Shown here piece after piece: positions 24,489-31,897 of a stretch of DNA of 33,051 nt (positions within the stretch are counted from its first letter, which is position 1; every line of letters begins with the position of its first letter). The stretch spans positions 1 through 33,051 of the forward strand of contig JBMFKI010000016.1 in the NCBI GenBank assembly GCA_049972525.1, in the 5' to 3' direction. The notes under the pieces were generated by a model, which saw only the letters and a program-made list of their open reading frames with translations, made no database searches and was not told where the DNA came from. The position numbers and the translations under genes were made by a program. Source of the stretch: JAVZLQ01 sp049972525. Its GTDB lineage: Archaea > Thermoproteota > Bathyarchaeia > Bathyarchaeales > Bathycorpusculaceae.

Positions 24489-24957
24489 CTACAACATGTT
24501 TAACATCCTACAGTGACAGGCGCCAACGGTTAGAAGGCCCGAAGTGCCTGCTAAACCGAAAAGAAAAATAGCGAACTTAAGTAACGCAAATTCTGAATAA
24601 ATTATCTGAGCATGCTCACACTTGTTTGGGTAGAATCCTATTAGGTCAAATGGAGCGCCCTTCTCCAAATGAGATATTTCTCTTAGTCTTTTATGAAACC
24701 GCAATGTTCCAAATATTAACGTAAAACAGGGCTCTCCAGTCTAAAACGGAGAGTATAACGCCGCTGAACGTTAACCCCGCCATTGCACCAAACCTAAAGG
24801 CTATCTGGTTTATGCCTAGCGATAAGCCAAGATCATCCTTTGGTGTAGCATCTGTTATTATTGCTACGCTGTTTGTGATGAAGATGCCGAACCGAAACCT
24901 TGTATTGCCCAAACTTATGATGCATCTGCCATTATGAGGCGACTCTTGAAGATGCAA
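24489..24957 (-). pseudogene. Remnant of an MFS (DHA2/EmrB-type) transporter gene
   Basis: Typical drug-transporter segments appear in different reading frames. WAIQGFGS is in one frame near 24885-24910. It continues in another as GIFITNSVAIITDATPKDD, GLSLGINQIAFRFGAMAGLT and ILSVLDWRALFYVNI. FGTLRFHKRLREISHLEKG and FDLIGF then follow in a shifted frame after loss of the expected PIGI residues near 24710. Stops interrupt every frame, and both the N-terminal helices and the C-terminal half are missing or unrecognisable. I see no intact gene in the rest of the 24350-25169 gap. This indicates decay of a once functional exporter. Confidence 0.75.
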
Positions 24958-25169
24958 GTTAGCGATGCCTAGTTCAAATTTAAAAGTTATGCCAAGTGTT
25001 TGAGCTGTTGCATCATTTTATGATGAAAACCATGTTTTCACTTTGGTTGGCCAGCTCTCTAGAGTAGCTAATCGTACGTATGCTTAATTGCACAACTTTT
25101 ATAAAATATCGTTGATGGAGAAATTAGAAAAACTCTTAGAACAAGGAAAAGACTTTTCTTTTATGAATG

Positions 25170-26711
25170 TTAGGTTCTTAATGCGTGTATTATGTCGCTT
25201 CTTGTTAGAATTCCGAGCAGTAAATCCTTGTTTTTATGGTCGACGACCAGCAGTCTTCCAATGTTATACTTGCTCATTTTTTCGAAGGCTTCTGCCACCG
25301 AGTCTTCTGGGAAGGCTGTAACCAACTTTCTTGTGCAGATTTTTTCGAGAGACACATCGTTCCTTTTTTCCTTGGCGACTTTCATCGCATCTTGTAGTGT
25401 GACTATTCCCACAAGCTTTTTAGATTCATCTACTACTGGAAAACCTGTGTGATGGTGTTCAGCCACTTTGTCGAAGAATTCGTTCACCTTCATTGCTGGC
25501 GCTAGCGTAATTACGCTTTTCGTCATAATTTGTTCTACTTTCATTTCCTTTAGCATACTAATTTCGATCGATGTTGGCTTCATGTAAAACTCCGCAGCCG
25601 AAGGAATCGTTATACCATTTCTCTCCATGTTTTTTGCCTCTTGTAACGCGTTATTCCTTTTTTGGGTTGATAGATTGATTAGGTGTGCTAATGCGTCTGG
25701 TTCAGCGGCTATTTCTCTAACCATTAAGATTCCTTTTTCAACGGCTAGGTTAAGCAACTCCTCCCCTTTTTTAGTCCTGACTATTATTATTGACCAGTCT
25801 TTTAGTGGAGTTGCCCCGCCAATGCTTAAGTCTGCAAGTTCAGATGTGAAGTCTGTGCATGTTTTGCAACGATTCATAATATGGGGCTTGACTTCTGCTA
25901 GGGGGATTTGGAGCGTTCGATTTTCAGTAGTTACTATATACTTTTCTCCTTCCAAGTCAACATTCATAATTTCGTTAGCTGCAACATCATGTTCTTGCAG
26001 AAGATACTCTAGTAGCCGACCAAGTGAAAATGTCCAGAGGCAAAAAAGCCCTATGGTTAATTCTAGACTTTCGATAAGTTTGTGCTGCCAAGCTTCAAGT
26101 TTTCGAATGGCGAGGACGTGGCAAGGGACGCCAACGAAGGCTATGTGAACTTTGCCATGCTCAAAAACTGCACGTCCAAAAGCCTCCGCAACAGCGCAAG
26201 GTATGATTTTTGAATCTACGGCTGAAAGGGCATCGTCAGGCACGAGACCTATTAAAGGCTTAACTTTTACGGAAAGGCTTGGAGACACTTTTGAAACAAT
26301 TGCGCTGTCAATTATTTTCTGGTTAATTGCGAAGTTTAACAGAGCGTTTACGACCCCTCCGCTTTTTGTTGCCTCTCTTATCGTTGGGTTAGTGGCTTGT
26401 GCGAGCAGAATTTTTCTGTAATACCCTAAAGCTTCTCTTCTATGCGGCGCATCAGCAACGAATCTCAAAGTTTCATATAAAAGTGCACTGGTGTGTGGGC
26501 ATATATTATAACAGATTGGGCAAGTGTCTAAATGTTCAGAACAATCATACAATCTTTCTGGCTTGTCTGTGACTTTTATTGCGTGAATTGGGCAGGCAGC
26601 TTCACATGCACCACATGCTGTGCAGAAATCACTGTCTATCACAAGCTGTTTCAAATCGTTGAAAGCTATAAGTTTATTCTTGTTTTTCTGCGTTTTCTGC
26701 TCCTCCTCCAT
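25170..26711 (-). CDS. Ferredoxin-FrhB (F420 reductase-like) protein with C-terminal CBS pair
   Basis: Residues 28-75 form a two-cluster ferredoxin: C30-C33-C36-C40 (CTACGACEAAC), then C57, C64, C67 and C71. Residues about 98-365 match the FrhB/FpoF family (coenzyme F420 hydrogenase/dehydrogenase beta subunit) with SGGVVNALL at 117-125, VGVPCHVLAIRKL at 193-205 and the cluster-binding NRCKTCTDFTSELADLSIGG at 280-299. Residues 391-448 and 456-512 are two CBS domains (MTKSVITLAP, FPVVDESKKLVGIVT, then GRLLVVDH, GILTRSDII), which usually bind adenine nucleotides. The expected role is to pass electrons between F420H2 and ferredoxin or a complex I-like partner, with CBS control. It is last in the NuoLMN operon, 17 bases after the NuoN-like gene, and lacks a clear ribosome binding site. 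Confidence 0.87.
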   Translation of the reverse strand: MEEEQKTQKNKNKLIAFNDLKQLVIDSDFCTACGACEAACPIHAIKVTDKPERLYDCSEHLDTCPICYNICPHTSALLYETLRFVADAPHRREALGYYRKILLAQATNPTIREATKSGGVVNALLNFAINQKIIDSAIVSKVSPSLSVKVKPLIGLVPDDALSAVDSKIIPCAVAEAFGRAVFEHGKVHIAFVGVPCHVLAIRKLEAWQHKLIESLELTIGLFCLWTFSLGRLLEYLLQEHDVAANEIMNVDLEGEKYIVTTENRTLQIPLAEVKPHIMNRCKTCTDFTSELADLSIGGATPLKDWSIIIVRTKKGEELLNLAVEKGILMVREIAAEPDALAHLINLSTQKRNNALQEAKNMERNGITIPSAAEFYMKPTSIEISMLKEMKVEQIMTKSVITLAPAMKVNEFFDKVAEHHHTGFPVVDESKKLVGIVTLQDAMKVAKEKRNDVSLEKICTRKLVTAFPEDSVAEAFEKMSKYNIGRLLVVDHKNKDLLLGILTRSDIIHALRT

Positions 26712-26728
26712 TTAATATTTAAATAAAG

Positions 26729-28231
26729 TTATGGCATAAAAGGTAACTGCTTTGTCACAGGGTCTATGAGGTTTAAAACGGCTGTTGGATATATGCCTAT
26801 TAATATTATTGCAATAGCAAAAATGAACACTGGGACAAGTAGTTTTTTCGGTTCCTTAATTTTTGTTTCGGTTTCCTCGTTAGGTTTTTTACCATACATG
26901 TAATTGATTAGCCTCAAAAGATATGCGGCTTGGATGACGCTTGTTAAAACACCTAGGACTGCTAGCCAGCTTAGGTTTCCTTCTATTGCTGACGTGAAGA
27001 CCAGGTATTTCGCCATGAAACCAGCAAGCGGTGGGACTCCAGTGAAGGAAAAAGCAGCTAAAAGTAGAGCTAAACTCGTAAGCGGCATTTTTCTGCCCAC
27101 TCCACGAAAGTCTTCAAGAGTTTTGAAGCCCGCACTGTTGAAGATTCCCACAGCCATGAAGGAAAGAGCTGTCGTTATTCCACCAGTAAGGAAAAAGTAG
27201 AGGTTTCCCATTATTCCGAGCGGTGTTACACTTGTTATGGCTACAAGGTTATAGCCAACATCTGCGATGCAAATGTACGCGATTAAACGCTTCACGTTTC
27301 TTTCCGTCAAAGCAAGCAAGTTGCCCACAACCATAGTTAATGCCGAGAGAACTGCAAACATAAAAGTCCACGGCAAAACTGTCGGTGGAGTCAAAATGTA
27401 GATGAGAACCCTTAACAGGACATAGTAGCTTCCTTGGTCGACAAGCGCTGAAAGGAAAGTTGAAGAAGAGGCTGGTGCCGCCGTGTAAGCATCTGGAAGC
27501 CACATGTGGAATGGCACAACTGCAGCCTCTATGGAGTAGCCTGCCGCGATGAAGATGAACGCAATTTCAAGTAGACGCTTATCCGCAAGAACTGCTAACG
27601 CATTTTTCACAGCCCAAAAATTAAGTGTTCCTGTAAGGGCGTAAATCACTGAAAGCCCATATATTATGAAGGCTGACGCAATTACTATCATCACCAAATA
27701 CTTTAGCGTGGCATGCAGCGAGCCTACTGTTTTTTGGTATAACATCAAAAAGCTTGAGCCAGCCGCTGTGGCTTCCCAGAAGATGAAAAGTGTCAATAAA
27801 TCGCCGGCAAGAGCTGTTCCTATAACGCAGCCAATTATTATGAGCATGATTGCGTAGCAGCGTTCTGAAAATTTTTCGTTGGAATCTATGTAGAAAAGGC
27901 TGTAAATAATTGTTACTGCACCAACTGCTGTGAATATTATCGCCATATAAACCGAAACTGCATCCACAAGAAAAACGCTGGAGAAGATTTTTAAAGAGCC
28001 CTCAATCAGCGATAAGTTTAGAAAGGGCTGAGGTGTTGGTTCTGAGTAGTATTTCAATGCAAGGTTTGCAACCATTGCGCCTGCGATGGCGAACACTGTT
28101 ATGAACCAGCAGAGGTTTAGAACATTTTCCCAACGTTGCCTTTTTCGAGCTACTTTGATCACTGGAATTGTCAACAGCGCAAAGGCAATGAAAGCGATTA
28201 TCGGTATGACCACATCTGAAATCTCTACCAT
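26729..28231 (-). CDS. nuoN: NuoN-like proton-conducting membrane subunit
   Basis: The protein has 500 residues, about 14 membrane helices and the antiporter-like core. The TM5 Glu is present in FIFWEATAAGSSF and the TM12-type Lys in GFMAKYLVF. Two key residues differ from classical NuoN. The position of E. coli Lys217 is Glu (GYSIEAAVVPFHMW), and that of Lys247 is Asp (STFLSALVDQGSYY); I read both from the codons. The long helix-forming C-terminal arm of NuoL is absent. It should form part of the membrane arm of an Fpo- or Nuo-like ion pump. It starts 12 bases after the NuoM-like stop, with GTGAGG upstream. Confidence 0.85.
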   Translation of the reverse strand: MVEISDVVIPIIAFIAFALLTIPVIKVARKRQRWENVLNLCWFITVFAIAGAMVANLALKYYSEPTPQPFLNLSLIEGSLKIFSSVFLVDAVSVYMAIIFTAVGAVTIIYSLFYIDSNEKFSERCYAIMLIIIGCVIGTALAGDLLTLFIFWEATAAGSSFLMLYQKTVGSLHATLKYLVMIVIASAFIIYGLSVIYALTGTLNFWAVKNALAVLADKRLLEIAFIFIAAGYSIEAAVVPFHMWLPDAYTAAPASSSTFLSALVDQGSYYVLLRVLIYILTPPTVLPWTFMFAVLSALTMVVGNLLALTERNVKRLIAYICIADVGYNLVAITSVTPLGIMGNLYFFLTGGITTALSFMAVGIFNSAGFKTLEDFRGVGRKMPLTSLALLLAAFSFTGVPPLAGFMAKYLVFTSAIEGNLSWLAVLGVLTSVIQAAYLLRLINYMYGKKPNEETETKIKEPKKLLVPVFIFAIAIILIGIYPTAVLNLIDPVTKQLPFMP

Positions 28232-28243
28232 TGGCTCGCCTCA

Positions 28244-29722
28244 CTAAACAAGACTTACTGTCGTTATAAGTTGTATAAAGAATGTAGGCCATACGCCTAG
28301 AACAACGACGAACACAGCTAAAATGATCATGGCTAATTTCATGAAGGATGGAGCATCTGCAGCTTTCTCGTGCTTTGTGGAACCTAAGAAAACGTGGCTT
28401 AAGAATCTTAATGCGTATGCTAGGGATAAAACTGTGGCTACTAGCATTAGCGCTGTTGGAATAAGGTAGAAGGAGTCAGCGTTTATTGTTTGAAACGCTC
28501 CAACGAATATTAGGAATTCGCTCATGAAACATGCAAAGGGTGGTATTCCAGCGATGCTTAGCGCAGCTGTTGTCGATGCTGTAGCTGTAATTGGCATTTT
28601 TCCTGCAAGCCCACCCATTTCACGTATATCGCGAACTTCAAGTTGCTTCATAACGGCGCCTGCCGACAAAAAGAATAAACCTTTACTCACAGCGTGGTTT
28701 ACAAGGTGCAGCACTGTTCCAGTTATGGGCTCTTGAAACGGAAAAAGGGAAAGTCCGAATAGAACGTATCCCATGTGGGATATGCTAGAATAGGCGATTA
28801 TCCGTTTTATATCTGTTTCCACCAATGCTATGAGAGAGCCAAAAAAGGCGGATATCACTCCAAAAATCGTTAACACGTGCAGAAATATGTTTCCGAATTC
28901 TGTTGCGCTGATTGCTGGAAAAACAGTTAACAAGGACACTCGCAGTATGGCGTAGGCACCAGCGCTGATTATTACACCGCTTAACAATGCGGACATTGGT
29001 GCAGGAGCTTCAGAGTGTGCATCCGGAAGCCACATGTGAACTGGAACCGCAGCCATTTTAACTGCAAATCCCACCGTAAGCGAGAGTAAAATCCATTTAA
29101 CGATTTCCGGGTTAGCCTTCATCAACGCGGCTTGCGCTTGGAACATGTCCAAGTCACCTGTGACCATGAATATCGCACCTATGCCTAGTAGGACGAAGAC
29201 TGCACCTGCGTGAGTGAATATGAAGAATTTAAAGGCTGCCCTGTATGGTTCTCTGTAACCCCACCCGCCTATTATGAAGTATGATGGCAGAAGCATCAGT
29301 TCCCAGCAGAAGTAAAATAGCATAAGGTTTGACGTGATGAAAACACCTACAAGTCCAACAGAGAGAAGCGTTAAAAGGGCGTAATATTCTGCAAGTCCCT
29401 TTTTCTCTTGCATGTAATTAATTGAAAAAATTGCCGATGCAAAAATGAGCACTAAAGTGATTATTGCCATTGAAAAGCTTATTCCGTCAACAAAAAGCGT
29501 GAAAGAGGCGCGGAGAATTGGAATCCAATAGTAAGACTCGACATATTTGTGGTCTGCGCTGTTAAGAATTGCCGGCACGATTGTAGAGAGAAGCGCAATA
29601 TCAATTACACATATAAGAGCTATTAGTGAGGCAGCTGTTTTTGAAGATTTTTTACCAGTTAAATAGATGAGCGGAGTTGCCAACGCTGGTAAGGTTATTG
29701 CTAATAAAAGTGTGCTTTGCAT
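28244..29722 (-). CDS. nuoM: NuoM-like proton-conducting membrane subunit
   Basis: The protein has 492 residues and about 14 helices. The NuoM core includes FYFCWELMLLPSYFIIGGWG (TM5 Glu), VKMAAVPVHMWLPDAHSEAP (TM7 Lys), ISHMGYVLFGLS, LVNHAVSKGLFFLSAG and AGIPPFACFMSEFLIF (TM12 Glu). The TM8 Lys of classical NuoM (E. coli Lys265) is Ser here, in LSGVIISAGAYAILR. It forms the middle antiporter-like subunit of the membrane arm. The start is well supported by GGTGA 7 bases upstream, and the gap to the NuoL-like gene is 6 bases. Confidence 0.9.
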   Translation of the reverse strand: MQSTLLLAITLPALATPLIYLTGKKSSKTAASLIALICVIDIALLSTIVPAILNSADHKYVESYYWIPILRASFTLFVDGISFSMAIITLVLIFASAIFSINYMQEKKGLAEYYALLTLLSVGLVGVFITSNLMLFYFCWELMLLPSYFIIGGWGYREPYRAAFKFFIFTHAGAVFVLLGIGAIFMVTGDLDMFQAQAALMKANPEIVKWILLSLTVGFAVKMAAVPVHMWLPDAHSEAPAPMSALLSGVIISAGAYAILRVSLLTVFPAISATEFGNIFLHVLTIFGVISAFFGSLIALVETDIKRIIAYSSISHMGYVLFGLSLFPFQEPITGTVLHLVNHAVSKGLFFLSAGAVMKQLEVRDIREMGGLAGKMPITATASTTAALSIAGIPPFACFMSEFLIFVGAFQTINADSFYLIPTALMLVATVLSLAYALRFLSHVFLGSTKHEKAADAPSFMKLAMIILAVFVVVLGVWPTFFIQLITTVSLV

Positions 29723-29728
29723 TTGTTT

Positions 29729-31684
29729 TCACCTAAACATAGTAACTATTATCAATATTAGAATTATTAAAAACCCTACTAATGCCGCTGCTATGTAATG
29801 CTCCAAAGAGTTTGTCCTTATCTTTTTAATTTTGGATGCCGACGCTAATGTTTTGTTTGTTGCCACATATAGCAGCTCATCAGCAAGTATGTCCAAATAC
29901 TTTTGGGTGCCGTTGGCCAATCTAACGACGCCATAGGCTAAAAAGTAGGGTATTCGCCCAAAAAAGTCCGTTTCAACCCGTTTGAGACCCTTTGAAATTA
30001 GTAAGACACCGTGTGCAACAATTTTTTCATAGAAAACATCAAAAAAGTATCCATACTCCAAAATTTTATTCAAGGGATAAAGTTTCTGGTGAATTTGCAC
30101 TGTTAGCAGCGGTTTTCTGTAATAAGCGAGATACACTGAAATTCCACCTATGTAAAGAGTGCAAAGGAAAATCAATGTTGATGAGCTTAGCATTTCGTCT
30201 AAGCCAACTTTCGATTCAGATAGCATAAATTGAGAGATTGCGTTTCCAAAGAAACTTGTTACGACGCAGAAGATGACTAGGATTCCAGATGAGAAAAGCA
30301 TTATTTTTGGCGCTTCGTTAAGGTGAAACTTTTTTAAATAGTCCGATTTTTCGCGTATATACACGAGTGTTATGACCCGCAGGGTGTAAGCAAACGTGAT
30401 TGCAGTGGACGCGTAAAGTATAAGTGCAGCATAAAAGTTTCCAGATGATGCGACGCTTTGAAAAACTAGTTCTTTACTGAAGAAGCTTATGAATGGGGGT
30501 ATTCCAGCGCGCGCAAGTAAGACAATTATGCTGAAACTAAAGGTCACTGGCATTGCCTTGCGCAGTCCGCCCATCAGCCGCATGTCACGCGTTTTCGTCG
30601 CGTGGATTATTCCGCCTATCAATAGAAAGTCGAGACCTTGAAAAAGTGCATGGCTCACCAGGTGGAGTGTACCAGCGAACCATCCGGAGGATACGGGGGA
30701 AGATGCTGTGCCTAGCGCTGCAAACATGAATCCTATTTGGCTTATTGTGGAGTAAGCAGCCACACCTTTTATGTCTGTTGTGGACATTGCCAGTGTGGCT
30801 CCGATGAAAGCTGTTATTGTGCCAATCCATAAAATGGTTGGCAACCACATTGGAATAGAAGCCGTTAATGAGCTGAAGAGTAATATCAGTCTGGCAATTA
30901 GGTAGACACCTGCTTTAACCATCGTTGCCGAATGCAGAAGCGCACTTACTGACGTGGGCGCTTCCATGGCGCTGTAAAGCCACGTGTGTAATGGTAATTG
31001 CGCTGATTTTGCAATTGCGCCGGCAAGCATAAGGAAAGCAGATGCCGTTAAGACTGGCAAAGGAACTTGCATGATATTTCTGGTAATGTAGGAGAAGGAG
31101 AACGATCCTAAGCTCGTGTAGAGCAGGCAGATTCCCGCTAAAAGGCAAGCGTCGCCGATGCGGGTCATGAGGAAAACTTTGGTGGCTGAGTATACTGTCT
31201 CTGGGCGCTTATACCAGAATGAAACAAGCGCGTAAGAGCAGAGTCCAACCATTTCCCAAAAGATGAACAGTTGGAGGAAATTGTCTGACATGACTAATCC
31301 AGTCATCGAACCTATGAAAAGCAGCATGAAAAAGTAATATCGTGTTAAGCCTTCCTCACCAGCCATGTAACCTAGAGAATAAACAGTTATAACGAAGCCA
31401 AAGAAGGTGACTAAACATGCGAGCAAAACGCTTAACGGGTCAATGTATACGCCCGCGTTTATGCCTAAAGGTGGAATCCAAGATATAGTTAAACTTGGGC
31501 TCTCTAAAGTGTTAAAGTAAACGTCTGAAACCATAGAGAACGCGAATATTACGGCGGTCATGGAAATAGCAACTGCAAAGTAATCTCTCGCTTTCTTGTT
31601 AAAACGTGCAATTAACGGTATAAACAGGCTGGAAAAAGTCGGAAGTATCCAAACGAGCCAAGGTGCGCAAGGAAGCAAGGTCAT
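29729..31684 (-). CDS. nuoL: NuoL-like proton-conducting membrane subunit
   Basis: The protein has 651 residues and about 16 helices. The N-terminal signature reads SIYVDPLS-like (GVYIDPLSVLL), with FIFWEMVGLCSYALVSFWY (TM5 Glu), AKSAQLPLHTWLYSAMEAPT (TM7 Lys), LLHSATMVKAGVYLIARL, YSTISQIGFMFAALG and HALFQGLDFLLIG. After about residue 500 comes an amphipathic region (KLYPLNKILEYGYFFDVFYEKIVAHG). It ends in a last membrane helix, as in NuoL/FpoL with its lateral arm. It is the first gene of the operon and is preceded by a 214-base region shared with a divergent ArsB-family gene. The other core complex I subunits are not present. Confidence 0.92.
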   Translation of the reverse strand: MTLLPCAPWLVWILPTFSSLFIPLIARFNKKARDYFAVAISMTAVIFAFSMVSDVYFNTLESPSLTISWIPPLGINAGVYIDPLSVLLACLVTFFGFVITVYSLGYMAGEEGLTRYYFFMLLFIGSMTGLVMSDNFLQLFIFWEMVGLCSYALVSFWYKRPETVYSATKVFLMTRIGDACLLAGICLLYTSLGSFSFSYITRNIMQVPLPVLTASAFLMLAGAIAKSAQLPLHTWLYSAMEAPTSVSALLHSATMVKAGVYLIARLILLFSSLTASIPMWLPTILWIGTITAFIGATLAMSTTDIKGVAAYSTISQIGFMFAALGTASSPVSSGWFAGTLHLVSHALFQGLDFLLIGGIIHATKTRDMRLMGGLRKAMPVTFSFSIIVLLARAGIPPFISFFSKELVFQSVASSGNFYAALILYASTAITFAYTLRVITLVYIREKSDYLKKFHLNEAPKIMLFSSGILVIFCVVTSFFGNAISQFMLSESKVGLDEMLSSSTLIFLCTLYIGGISVYLAYYRKPLLTVQIHQKLYPLNKILEYGYFFDVFYEKIVAHGVLLISKGLKRVETDFFGRIPYFLAYGVVRLANGTQKYLDILADELLYVATNKTLASASKIKKIRTNSLEHYIAAALVGFLIILILIIVTMFR

Positions 31685-31783
31685 CGCCTCACTTTTTGAA
31701 ATGCATAAGTTAGCGTTATCTGCAGTTTCCTCGTGTCTTACGCCCTCTTAGCTCTTTTTAGCCTTCTGAAAATAGAATGTCCA

Positions 31784-31796
31784 CGATTTAAATTTT
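31784..31796 (-). promoter_or_regulatory. Candidate TATA box for the nuoLMN-FrhB operon
   Basis: The minus strand reads AAAATTTAAATCG. It predicts a start near 31763 and a leader of about 79 bases, with GTGAGG just before the ATG at 31684. Confidence 0.4.
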
Positions 31797-31858
31797 GTCC
31801 AATAAATAATTGTAATTAAGGCAATTTTCATAAATTTTTGCAATTGTTTGACACGTAG

Positions 31859-31867
31859 TTTTTATAC
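31859..31867 (+). promoter_or_regulatory. TATA box for the ArsB-family gene
   Basis: TTTTTATAC is centred about 35 bases before the ATG at 31898. It predicts a start near 31889 with a very short leader carrying the G-rich GCGGGGGCG. Confidence 0.5.
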
Positions 31868-31897
31868 AAGCTGCGATGTCTGCTTTGCGGGGGCGTC

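Noticed and set aside
25011..25025. CATCAT-TTT-ATGATG inverted repeat
   Set aside because: Six-base arms with no U-tract and no nearby gene end it would serve; not distinguishable from chance in AT-rich DNA.
25088..25321. Plus-strand frame starting MEKLEKLLEQGKDF near a TTTTATAAAAT box
   Set aside because: After about 25 plausible residues it runs antisense through the CBS region of the FrhB protein, and the TATA-like box is too close to the ATG. At most it is a truncated gene start.
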